A stretch of 64,000 nt of DNA from Aquatica leii (taxonomy: Eukaryota > Arthropoda > Insecta > Coleoptera > Lampyridae), in the NCBI GenBank assembly GCA_035610365.1, contig CM069433.1, positions 53,992,487 to 54,056,486 on the forward strand, written 5' to 3'. The notes under the pieces were generated by a model. It made no database searches, was not told the origin of the DNA, and saw only the letters and a list, made by a program, of their open reading frames with translations. The position numbers and the translations under genes were made by a program. Below are positions 11,691 through 41,136 of the stretch, in pieces (within the stretch, counting starts at the first letter, position 1; each line of letters opens with the position of its first letter).

Positions 11691-12394
11691 TACGTACCGT
11701 CAAACGGGGTGAAAAGGATCATAAGGGGTAAAACGGGTCACCGATGCTTTTTTACGGAATGTTTTTAGGATTGATAGTATGCCTACGATATTCGGCAAAT
11801 AAACGTTATAACATGTAGTGGGGAAGATCAGTCGTTGGTAAGAGTGTGACGAGATAGGTCGGTCGCGTTGCGTATGATTGTTATTAACGACTAAAGAAAA
11901 AGTGATACAGTCGTAGTTTTTACAAAACATAAAAACGTTGATATCCACAGAGTAAGCGGTACACGTTAGAGAGTTCTGGTAAGTTTTTTTGAGTTACCTA
12001 ATTAGTCGACTTCATCAATTAAAAAAAATTTTTTTTTAATCTTTTGTGGTTCAAGTTTGAGAATTATTTGTGTAAAAAATTTCAAGTTTAGGGGGTGAAA
12101 GGGATCATCTTTTGCGAGGAACGTAACCTAGTAGGTACCTAGTAAAAAAGCAGCAGTAAAAAACAATCAAAATGTACTACTAACCTAGTATTATTTACTT
12201 TCATGAAAAAGAATTATTGAGGGGGGGGAGGGTTTCTTGGAAGCAGATATAGCAAGGGTGGTCCAAACCTCTACAGTAAGGTTAGAATTTTGTTTTTAAT
12301 TTATACCTGCCTCACTAAGTCCGTGTAATTTACATATTTACCTACCTACCTATCTGTGAACACGTGTTTTTTTTTGTTTACAGATATCTGCACC

Positions 12395-14133
12395 ATGCCT
12401 CGAAAATATATAAAAAAATTAGGACCCACAAGAAAATTTCAGTATGATCCAGTTTATATGGAACGAGCAGTGGCTGCTGTTGCAAATGGTCGTATGTCTA
12501 TAAGAAGAGCTTCTGAAATGTATGCAGTCCCTTACACGACCTTGCAGCGGAGATATCGCGCAAACAGAGAGTCCAGAAAAATTGGGGGACAACCAGTCCT
12601 TTTTGACCTCGAGGAAAGGAAGCTGGTGGTATATTTGTTAGTATGTGCGGATTGGGGATTTCCTCTACAAAGTATTGACATTCGGTATATGGTACAGCAA
12701 TATCTAAACAGAGCAGGAAAAACTGAAAAATGATTCAAAGACAACATGCCAGGCACAGATTGGTTTAAAACATTCATGGAGCGACACAAGGATCTTACAG
12801 TAAAATTAGCTGAAAATACGAAAAGAGTTAGGGTTGCCGTCTCCTACGAAACAGTTGAACAGTATTTTCGGCATCTTGGAGAGTCTCTGGAAGGTGTTCC
12901 ACCATCAAATGTCATTAATTATGATGAGACCAATTTTACAGACGACCCAGGAGCTGTAAAAGTCGTCGTAAGAAGGGGATCTAAACACGCTCATCGAGTT
13001 ATCGATACATTGAAAACCAGTACAAGCGTCATGTTTTCGGTTGCTGGTGATGGAACACTCCTGCCGCCTTACATTGTATATAGGGCAAAACATATGTACG
13101 AAGGGTGGGCAGAAGGGGGTTTTCCAGGTGCACGGTACAACAGATCGGTGAATGGCTGGTTTGACAGTACGACATTTGAGGACTGGTTCATATCAATTGC
13201 TCTGCCCTACTTTAAAAAGTTAGAAGGCTCAAAGGTCATGATAGGAGACAATTTATGTAGCCACCTTACAATTAACGTCATTGATCAGTGCGAAAAAATA
13301 ACATACGATTCATACTTTTACCGCCGAATTCTACAGATTTACTGCAACCCCTTGATGTTGCCTATTTTCGACCCCTAAAGCGTGCTTGGCGCAATGTTCT
13401 CACAAAGTGGAAGATCAAACACAGAGGTGTTCTTCCAAAAACCGTTTTTCCTGCATTGGTAAAAGAAGCAATAGAAGAAGTGGGACTGCAATCGGCCTTA
13501 AACACTAAAGCAGGTTTTAAAGCGTGTGGCATTGTGCCATTTAATCCCGATCACACCCTCAAAAAGATTGAACACTTGAAAAACAGAGAAGACAATAATG
13601 AAGAGAACGAGGAAGCAAGAGTAGAGCAAAGATGGGCGAACACCATTGTTGATCATTTAAGAGAACTAAGAACGGTCTCGGGCAAAAATCCAAAGAGGGG
13701 AAAAAGAGTTAACGTCATAGCAGGAAAAAGTGTTTGTACGAAAGACCTTCAAGAAGAAAAAGAAAGCTCCGAAGAAGAGGAAGATGGCATTGATGCGAGT
13801 TTGTCAGACGTGCAAGATGACGACGTTTCAGAAGACTTACTACCTGTGAGCATTGATGAACATTTTCAGCTTGGAGACTTTGTTATTGTGAAATTTGTCA
13901 CGAACAAAAGAGATCGATTTTTTGCTGCTAAAATTGAAGAAATTTTAGGTGAAGAGGCTGCAGTTAAATGTTTAAGGAAGAAGTCATCAAAAAAAGAAAT
14001 AACTTTTGCCTATCCCGAAATTTACGATATCGTAGTGGTCAAGCAAGAGCAAATTATAAAAAAAATTCATGCAATCCCCCTAAGAAGAGGAACATTTACT
14101 TTTAAGACAATCTCAAATTATAATTTAGAATAA
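12395..14133 (+). pseudogene. Tigger/pogo transposase (HTH_psq + DDE_1), one stop and one frameshift
   Basis: The ATG at 12395 follows a pyrimidine tract and CAG, possibly a 5'-UTR splice acceptor. Residues ~1-60 form a Psq-type helix-turn-helix (AVAAVANGRMSIRRASEMYA, VPYTTLQRRY). The region near FDLEERKLVVYLL is the usual start of the central domain. The DDE_1 core shows NYDETNFTD, the second acidic motif GDNLCSHL and LLPPNSTDLLQPLDVAYF, giving a DDD-type catalytic set. The C-terminus is acidic, then has a lysine-rich end. An in-frame TGA at 12731-12733 is the only stop in the first part. A one-base loss in an A-run at about 13290 shifts the frame between DQCEK and NNIRFILLPP. Otherwise the protein is complete, around 575 residues, typical for Tigger-like transposases. 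Confidence 0.9.
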
Positions 14134-14327
14134 GCATCAATAATATTTTTCATACCTTTTTACCTAGTTTAAGTTTTTTTATATTTCTTTAATAAAAATG
14201 TACTAAAAACGCGTATTTTATTTAACTTTTCTAATAAAAACCGCTTGCAAAATATTTTAAAAATTCTTTTTGTGATTCATTTCACCCTGAAGAGTGTTAA
14301 AAAGCAAAATAACGGTATTTAAACACC

Positions 14328-14366
14328 TGATCCGTTTCACCCCGACACACGGGGTGAAACGGATCA
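14328..14366. repeat. Subterminal inverted repeat in the Tigger element
   Basis: TGATCCGTTTCACCCCG and CGGGGTGAAACGGATCA face each other across about 5 bp. They repeat the inner part of the element's terminal repeat. It can form a strong hairpin and probably presents two transposase-binding sites head to head. Confidence 0.85.
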
Positions 14367-14540
14367 CTTTTTGAAAAAAAAATTCCAAAATCTAATAGGT
14401 CATTTTGGGAAATTGTTCCAGTAATATGTGCCCCAGATATGTGTGTTTAACATATATTTTTTCCAGATTTTTTCTTTTCAAAAAAGTATGAAAAAATACC
14501 AAAAATCGAAAATTTTGATCCGTTTCACCCCGTTTGACGG

Positions 14541-15786
14541 TAGGTTATTCATGGTACTATTGATATTTACCGTTTCTTTATTGAAAGTTATTTAAATATA
14601 TAAGTAACTTTGGATAATACTTCTTTTAACTTTGCCTCTATATCTGTGAAGAAATTGTTGAATCTCTTTTAGAACCAACCAAGATTTAAAATACGTTCAC
14701 AATATTCTAAACATATTTAAAATATTTACTACATATTTAGTGAATATTACAAATGGTATTTTTTATGTATATTGAAAAACATAATAAAAACAAAAATAAA
14801 AAGTTGTGTTTTTAGATTTTTACCATATAATATAAACCACTAACAACGGTATATGCTAATTTATACATTTATACAATCCCAAGAAGTACCGGAAACGCTG
14901 TGATATCCATATTTTAAAACGTTTTGATGTGTTGATTGTTGTTTTCTTTAATTTTCTATTATCTACAACATAAATCGTTAATAAAATAACAAAATGTATT
15001 TTGTGTTTTCGGTTACGTTTATCTGCGGTTGTAGCCAAAACAAGAACTAATTAAAGCTAATTAAACAAAAAATTGCAATGTAAGAACTAAGAAGTATAGA
15101 TTCTAAATTCAGTTTTCTTAGAACTCTGTTTAATAACCTGCTTTATTTTTGTCTAATTTGTTCAGTTTACGCTAAATGATTTGCGTAAATTGCCTTCGAT
15201 AAACTTTATTTTAGCGCGTGTAAAAGATACTAGAGGTATGATTCATAACTACAAAGACCGTAAGCAAAAACCCTTATGTACCAGCAGCGGAAAAACAAGT
15301 AAAATAAAAATTTTATTATTTATTTTTCTTATGCATTTACAGGTATTGCAAATTTTACGAGGGAAATAATTCGGAGAGTTAATAATTCTCATAGTACGCT
15401 CCACCGCATTTTGAAGAATTATTATCTGTACGCATGTACGCTTACCAGTTCAACAAGCCCAATAGTTAATCGACGTTGATTTTGTACCGCGGCGTGAACC
15501 TTGTGTGGTTGCAGTAACCAATAGATTCTCACTTTAATGTCAATAAAGTATTACTTTTGGATTAATGGTTTATTTACACGAAATGGGGTGCTAAATTTTC
15601 GTATAAATCAATTCATATATAGATTTATCTATGGTTACCAAACAATTTGACATTCTCAAATGGTCTTACCTTAATGCTAATGCAAATAAAGTTTTGTCAG
15701 GTAACTAACTTTTTTAAATCAAATTGAATTAATTGAAATGTAGTTTTAGTTGGCAATTTAAGTGTTTTTTGTTTATATCGTACTTA
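14541..15786. other. AT-rich intergenic DNA
   Basis: No coding region recognised. A small imperfect inverted repeat (AATAATTCTCATAG ... AAGAATTATTAT) is present around 15380-15430. Chance open frames at 14856-15038 and 15181-15369 lack motifs. Confidence 0.45.
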
Positions 15787-17480
15787 CCCAGTAAACACAC
15801 GACGTCCCAGGGACGTTCATTTTATGTCCAAATGATGTCTTTACATCCCGGGCTTGTATAGGATGTCTTTAATAGGACGTCCTCAAGATGTCAATGAAGA
15901 ACGTACGATGGGATGTTCTATGCGGGAAAAAACAAATGTAAACTTCGTGCGCGTGTTCACTTTCTTTCTTGTTCTCTGGTGCCTACTCAACAACGTACGC
16001 TTCTTTGGTATATCAAAGTGGTACATTCTGTTTGCACCGTTTGCACTCTGTATCTGTTTTTGTTGGTGTTCTGACTACTTTATTTATCTGTACTTTTTAT
16101 TATCTAACGTTTTTTGGGTGTTTTAGTGCATAAACAAATTTATTTGGTAAGTTTTTGGTACCTTGTATTTATCTATAATGTATAAAAATCATCATTTATA
16201 ATTATTGTTTTGAATTATTAAAAATTAATAAAAGTTTATTGAAATTAAAAGATCACAATTATTAATAATGGTGATTCAAAACCCCATCTCGCGCGCATAC
16301 TTATGCGGTGAATTGAAAATATTTATTTTATGTAAAAAAAAATTTTTTTACTCAAAAAATTATTTAAAAAATGTTTTCTTTGTATTAAAGGTTTAAAAGT
16401 GTGACGTTATCTCACGACTTTTATCGTCGCGATTCACAATAAGTCATCCAAAAATGTCAACATGACCGATAAGGCACAAAATCGCTAATCTAACTAAGAA
16501 ACTATAACGTTATCGCGTTCTTGGTATTCATAGTTATGATTACTGTGCGTATGTCTCGTATTGTATTACTATTTCCACAATAATTAGTTAGGTAGTTAAA
16601 AATACGTCTAGAAATAATTTTGTTTTTACCACATTTCTCTGATGAAATGTAAATGCGAAACGTATAAAAATTCTTAATGAATTCGCAAAACTAACGCGCG
16701 CGTTCACAAATTTTTTTTAAAAAACGATTTAAACAATTTTTAACTGGTTATAATCGATCATCTCTTATGATTTAATCAATAATGGAATCGTCAAAACGAT
16801 CAATCAATAATTCTACAAAAGAAGTATCACTTCATCAATTCTTTAATTTAGAAAAATGTAAATTCTGATTACATAGAAATACCAAAATAAGCTTTTTGTA
16901 TTAACTTTTTTATCGACTCTACATGACGATTACCATCTATTATGTAGTTGCATTGTTTCAGGCGCCACTTAAAAAAATCGGGAAGAAAGTATTAAAAACT
17001 CGCTAAGGAGAGCCAAAGAACGTCGGGATCGAGAAGATAAAAAAATGAAATAATCTAAATTTATTTAATTGAATATAATTTGGATTATTATTTAAAAATA
17101 TAGTTTTATGTAATAATAATTTGTATTTTATTTGATAAAGTTATTTTTATTTATTACGTCAAGTCGCAGAGGAGTACGTTAAGTCTTCTTTACTGAGTAA
17201 AAAAAAACAAAAAGTAGATGTACTTTAACTGGAAATGGTACTTTTCTTGATAAAAATATAATATACATATATAGTACATATCCTACAGCTATCTAAAAGG
17301 GACGTCCCGTTGCGGATACGCAAGGATGTCCTATAAGGACATCATAGGGATGCACACACTTGTGACAAAAGAACGTCCCATGAATGTCCCTGGGACGTAC
17401 ACAGAACCAAAATGGGATGACTTTGGGACATTCAGTGATCCGCAAAATTATGTCCCCGGTACATCCTTGTGTTTGTTGGG
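15787..17480. mobile_element. Palindrome-rich short element B (GGACGTCC-type ends)
   Basis: Left end CCCAGTAAACACACGACGTC; the right end in reverse complement reads CCCAACAAACACAAGGATGT, so the TIR is about 20 bp with four to six differences, flanked by TA on both sides. Both subterminal zones are full of GGACGTCC/GATGTCC/GGGACGTCCC words: at least six on the left within 130 bp and eight on the right within 190 bp. The interior has no transposase. Near 16970-17050, after a TTGTTTCAG acceptor-like site, a basic reading frame ending in NSLRRAKERRDREDKKMK could be a relic of an accessory protein exon. The element sits next to a gag fossil. Confidence 0.7.
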
Positions 17481-17482
17481 TA

Positions 17483-18108
17483 CATAGAAAACCCATAAAT
17501 AGCTATAACTAAATTATCAACTATGTTCGCAAAATACACGTCGCATTCAATACTTTCTTGTGTCTGCAAGGGTGTTTCTGCAGCACAACGAAGTTTATGA
17601 CTGCCTCGGGGCGACGTTTGTTTTGCCGTTTTGAAGCATAGGTCATCCAACGTTTTCAGTCGAGGTAACCGGAGAATCTGCTGCGTTTCGCTGTCTCGGA
17701 GGCCATCTACAAAGGGTTGCATAGCCAACTGTTCTAACACGGTATATGGTGCTGTAGGATACGCAAGCCGTGTCAATCTAGCGATGTCAGCTTCAAACTC
17801 TTGAAGACTTTCCGTAGATTTCTGAACCTAATTTTTAATCTGAGCTTAGTACACTTGTTGAAGATAAGCATGTCTATATCTCATTTTTAAACTTGAAATT
17901 AAGAGCTCGTAATTTTTTTGCAGGTGGCAAGGAACAGTCTGCAGAATTCCAAGCGCTTCTTCACGTAAAGCTACTATCAAAGACGTCGCTTTCTGCTTGT
18001 TGCTCCAACCATTAGCTACAGCTGCGGTTTCAAACTGCTTGTAGTAAGTTAACCATGGAACTATACTATCAAAATTTAGAGGTATTATTTTAAATTTGTG
18101 AGTGGTTT
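17483..18108 (-). pseudogene. Gypsy-like gag fossil, distal part
   Basis: Reading leftwards from 18108 gives EETTHKFKIIPLNFDSIVPW, then LTYYKQFETAAVANGWSNKQ, KATSLIVALREEALGIL, a break with two stops, and SLQEFEADIARLTRLAYPTA with LAMQPFVDGLRDSETQQILR. This is the capsid-like Gag domain of Ty3/gypsy elements common in insects. Stops near 17820-17850 and a short indel near 17620 inactivate it. It is cut at 17481 by element B. Its N-terminal part lies at 19875-20229, beyond two insertions (elements D and E). Confidence 0.8.
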
Positions 18109-18113
18109 CTTCT

Positions 18114-19021
18114 CAATGGTCCACCCCAAACAGCAATGTAAGCTTGTATCAAGATTGCAGCAAACTTGTCGTGACAACTTTAAAACTTGCAGCAATATTG
18201 TCGTGACAAGTTTGGAGACTTGCAGCAAGTTGACTAAGAAAGAAATAAAAAGCTTGTGACAACCTTGTCTCAACAAACTTGCAGCAATATTGTCATGACA
18301 AGTTTGGAGACTTGCAGCAAGTTTGTTGCAAGTTGACTAAGAAAGCAATAACAAGCTTGTTTCGACAAACTTGCAGCAATATTGTTACGTCTTGCCATGA
18401 CAAGATTTGAATTTGCAGAAATGTTACAGTCCCCTGTCATCGCAAAGTTTAAAATTTGTATAAATGCTATTGAAACATGTAATCGCAAAACTTACTTACT
18501 TACAGACATATTAACGTTGCTTGTCATGGATATTCGTCATATTAATTTTTTTTAAATAAGCTAAAAGCATGCAAAACTTTAATAATTTAAAATAATATAT
18601 TATTACACAATACACAGCATACATTAATGGTTTCAAACTTGGTTACTAGTGTTTGCAAAATTATTTAAAATTTTTAATCGAATAAGTATACAAACCTAAG
18701 ATGCAAACCAATAAGTGCACTAAAATGCAATAATACTCACCTAAAAACTGTACGATGAGTAAACACAGAACTAAATAATAATATGTTAGAATACAAACAC
18801 ATGCGCCGGTATTTATGCGTTTACGCCGGCGTACTGTAAATTTAAAAAAGAAAGTTTTCTGTAAGTTTCAGCAAGCTACTCAAATTTTTCAAGCGTGTGT
18901 CGTCAAAGTTGCCAATATTACCAATATTGCTGTAAACTTTGCAGCAAGATTCGTAAACTTGGCAAGAATAAAGCAAGCTGCCATGAAAGCAAACTTGCTG
19001 CAAGTTTACATCCCATCTGGG
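18114..19021. mobile_element. Palindrome-rich short element D (TTGCAGCAA-type ends)
   Basis: Starts near CCCCAAACAGCAATGTAAGC and ends near GTTTACATCCCATCTGGG, whose reverse complement is CCCAGATGGGATGTAAAC; the shared part is CCCA...ATGTAA. The left 350 bp repeat AACTTGCAGCAATATTGT, TTGTCATGACAAGTTTGGAG and GACTTGCAGCAAGTT; the right 170 bp carry TTGCCAATATTACC, TTTGCAGCAAG and AACTTGCTGCAAGTTTAC. Several words are perfect palindromes (CAATATTG, TGTCATGACA). It splits the gag fossil. The two flanks both read AC, so any target duplication is at most a few bases. Confidence 0.65.
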
Positions 19022-19028
19022 ACAGTAA

Positions 19029-19871
19029 CAGCCGTATTCATAGACGATCGCCGGCGATTTCGTTGGAGGTTTCTCCGGCGAACGGCTAAAACATAATTTG
19101 TGTTGCATAGTCGTTCTCCGGCCGTTCGCCACGCCGCGCCGGCAAAAGTTTGTCTTACTGATCATGCGCATTTCATTTCATTACATGTTTATATGAAATG
19201 CACTTGTTTAAATATATCAAATTTCTGCAACTGGTTATCTATGTACGATAGTAAACATATTATTTGTGTTTTTACGATGAAAAAAAAATTTTATTCAAAT
19301 TCAGATAGATAGAATTAATACAAGAACCGGTAATCCTCTATTAGTAATTTCGTTTGTGGTCTTGTATTATAATTTTTCTAAATCTGTACCGTTTTTAAAT
19401 TTATCCTCATTATAAACTTCTAATGAGTTTTCCATGTCTCGAATATAACTATAATATTTAAATTAATAGTCAGATGTCAGCTTTTAAATAAGAAAAATGA
19501 AATAAAAATATAAAGAAAAACATTTATACTGGTTTCTTTATTTGATACCGACAAGGTATGTAAATTTGCAGATCAAAAATGTCTCTGTTTGTATTATAAA
19601 TTATTTTTAATTCACGTTCCATTTTATTTATAAAAATAACTAAAATTCGCAATTGCCAAATGCCAGAGAATTGCCGGAGATGGTATCGACTACCTCCAAC
19701 CGTTCGCCAGCGACTTTTGCCAGGTTTTCACTGAAGTTTGTGGTAGAACGCATGCGCGTCGTTGTTGGCGAACGATTATGCCAAAGTATACTTTGATTAT
19801 GCATTGAAATTTCCTTCTGGCGAGCTGAGAAACGCCAGCGAGTCGCCGGCGAACGACTATGAATACGGCTG
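19029..19871. mobile_element. MITE E with CGCCGGCG-type ends and TAA target duplication
   Basis: Left terminus CAGCCGTATTCATAGACGAT and inverted right terminus CAGCCGTATTCATAGTCGTT match closely. The match continues weakly through CGCCGGCGA for about 50 bp. Exact TAA repeats flank it (19026-19028 and 19872-19874), the 3-bp TWA-type duplication of PIF/Harbinger elements. Subterminal zones contain clustered CGCCGGCG/CTCCGGCG/CGCCAGCG words. No transposase is present. It inserted beside element D within the same gag fossil. Confidence 0.85.
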
Positions 19872-19874
19872 TAA

Positions 19875-20229
19875 GTCTCGTGACGCTTCCTTCGCCGTGA
19901 CAATTCATTCGATGTATTCTTTCTTCAAGCAGTTTCATTCTGTCTTCTAATTTGTCCTCCCTATTGCTTCTATGTTTTCATTTATAGATTGTTTTCCGTT
20001 TTTTAGAACTTCACTTATTCCTTCTCTTAACTTTAACGTATCTGCTTGAGCTTCCTCTGGAACAATTTTGGTTTGATTTGCTATGCTCGTTCGTATCTCT
20101 TTTTTAAACGCTTAGAAATTTTTTTCATATTCTAGGAATGTTCTTTTCTTCCATTTTTATAGAATTTTCTTCCATTTTTTGAGAATTTTCGCAAAACTTT
20201 TCTTCCATTTTTCTATAATTTTTTACCAT
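19875..20229 (-). pseudogene. Gypsy-like gag fossil, N-terminal coiled-coil part
   Basis: A possible start codon at 20229-20227 (minus) opens a lysine/glutamate-rich repeat of KMEEK/KMEEN units (MVKNYRKMEEK, SQKMEENSIKMEEKN), then, after a frame change, LKLREGISEVLKNGKQSINE and EDRMKLLEERIHRMN with CHGEGSVTRLT. This is the coiled-coil N-terminus that usually precedes the capsid domain found at 17483-18108. Elements E and D are inserted between VTRLT and the capsid part. Stops and frameshifts make it inactive. Confidence 0.7.
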
Positions 20230-20787
20230 ATTTTTATTAATTTGACAAATTCAAATAACTTTTAATCCATTTTAAATGCTTGCAAACGCGTCGCCGCATA
20301 AATTAAAACACGAATAAAAAGTTTAATAACTCTAAATTTTAATAACCTACGATTCTCTATTACAAAATACAAAACAACACACGCGGGCACGTATTTATCA
20401 CATAACGTTTTTATTGCGACAGCAAATTAAATTACTTGTGTTTATGACTTAAAATCGCGAACTCCACACTGTCACCACGTTAAGACTAATTTATTATTTA
20501 TAAACGAATATTTACACGATGAGAACTACACGTAACTAATTAAATCTAACGATGTTTAAGAAAAACACTTGCATTTTTTATATATTTTTGTTATCTGTGT
20601 CAAAAATTTTCTACACCCTTCGGATAACGTTCTCGAAGTTTGACAATACCTTCACAACTTTTTTAGGTCTTCAAAAAACGGAAAAATTTATACAAAACGC
20701 TCACCATCTTTTTAATCCGGTTGCTTAAAAAATTGTTAGAAACTTACACATTATAGTACAAAGTACATAATTAAGTATGTAAGTCTT
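20230..20787. other. Possible leader/LTR region of the gag fossil; nothing defined
   Basis: AT-rich sequence upstream (minus sense) of the gag start. It might include the element's leader or LTR, but no second copy is in the window for comparison and no boundaries can be set. Confidence 0.3.
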
Positions 20788-20961
20788 ATTAAATTATTTT
20801 TAGGGTTAATGGTGTATTATTTATTTAGAAATATAATTTCTAGCTTTTGAACTTTTAAATTAATTTAATTTTTGCCTGACGAAGAACTTGGATAAAGTTC
20901 GAAAGCTAGCAATTATATTTCTAAATAAATAATACACCATTAACCCTAAAAATAATTTAAT
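20788..20961. mobile_element. Foldback repeat with ~68-bp arms around a hammerhead-like core
   Basis: The arms are near-perfect inverted repeats: ATTAAATTATTTTTAGGGTT at the left, AACCCTAAAAATAATTTAAT at the right, continuing inward through ATTTAGAAATATAATT and TAGCTTT(T/C)GAACTT. The loop contains CTGACGA, a GAACTT/AAGTTC stem-loop, then GAAA (20876-20904), the conserved core order of hammerhead ribozymes. The arms would provide a very long stem III. A standard stem I and cleavage triplet are not evident. Confidence 0.7.
20876..20904 (+). ncRNA. Hammerhead-ribozyme-like core in foldback loop
   Basis: CTGACGA (allowed as CUGANGA) is followed by a GAACTT...AAGTTC helix and GAAA; flanking GCTAGC pairs with CTAGC on the other arm as stem III. 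Stem I bases next to the core do not pair well and the expected GUC-type site would be CUU, so catalytic activity is doubtful. Confidence 0.35.
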
Positions 20962-22015
20962 ATGTTTTATGGTGAAAGTTTTATATGTAAGTCTTACCTG
21001 TTTTTTTGCCTACTCATAATTTCTAATTGTTTATAAATTAATTAAACGCGTTTTATTTTGTTTTATTTAACAACACATATTACGTTACTCATATAACGTA
21101 ATAGAAGTAATCTAGTAACGTTAAAATGATTTAATAATAACTTAATCTAGTTACCTCGGTTAACAAGTATATTAATAATAAATAGATTATATTTTACAAA
21201 TATATGTAAATCTTTAAATATTATATACACAATCAATGTATATCATATGCATATAATATTTAGAGAATCTTTATTTTAAAATATTTACTGAATGTTGAAC
21301 TAGTAGGGCATATTATTGTTCATAAAATATTATTTGTAAAAACTTGTATTTTTTACAAAAATTTAATATATATTTTCTTAAAAGTCACTGCAAGTTTATT
21401 GTATGTATTTGTTGTGTGGGTAAATATTAAAGGTATCCGACTACCTGGGTAAGCCTGTTGAAAGCTTACATGATGTTATAACTTGACAAGTTTATTTAAG
21501 ACTAAATTATAATTGTTTTGCTATTTAGGATCAAGATATTCGATTAAACTGGGTTTAATTTTTTTATATTTTCACAAACTTTTATCAGGTAACCATTCCG
21601 TAAAAGAAAAAAATGCTTGCACAACGACTAAAAACAAGGCTTGTAACTGCTTACGTAGACAGATAATTCTACGACAAATAACTAGAGCTAGAGTCACATC
21701 TATTTATGTATTTGTTCGTTTTTAAACTTTTTTATATGACAAAAGTGATAGTTATTATGCATAATGCAAAAATACGCACTTACGGTAACATAAAATAATT
21801 ATTTGTAAATGATGGAAACACTAGTTTAGTAAATTCAGAGTACTATGTATTTGTAGGCCGGTATTTGTTTACAATAAAACATATCTCACGTTGATTGAAG
21901 CTTAGACACCGTTTATAAAAAAAGGATATTAGATATATGTAGTTTTATTTGTTTTTACAATGTTGGTGTTTCTGAAATATTGATGATATTTTTAATGTGC
22001 AACAGTTGTTTGTAG
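20962..22015. other. Region upstream of the first recognised kinase exon
   Basis: AT-rich sequence without recognised genes. An upstream non-coding or coding exon of the kinase could lie here or further left, but no donor site with supporting protein similarity was identified. Confidence 0.35.
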
Positions 22016-22075
22016 GTGTTTAGATCACGAAAAAACGAAAAGGCAGATGATAAGAAACAGAAGGCACGCTTTAAT

Positions 22076-41136
<19,061 letters not shown>

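Larger units (their letters stand above)
11697..14540 (+). mobile_element. Tigger/pogo DNA transposon, nearly full length
   Basis: Both ends carry CCGTCAAACGGGGTGAAA-type terminal inverted repeats and are flanked by TA, the target duplication of Tc1/mariner/pogo elements. The same word, GGGGTGAAACGGATCA, recurs inside the ends, including a 39-bp inverted pair at about 14328-14366 and degenerate copies near 12094 and 14280. These are probably extra transposase-binding sites. The single gene inside encodes a CENP-B/jerky-like transposase with two lesions. At 2,844 bp, ends and gene are complete apart from those lesions, so this is a fairly young copy. Confidence 0.9.

Noticed and set aside
15854-16126. 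Membrane protein of 90 residues with hydrophobic C-terminus
   Set aside because: It starts in the GACGTCC array of element B and its hydrophobic run comes from T-rich DNA; no family similarity.
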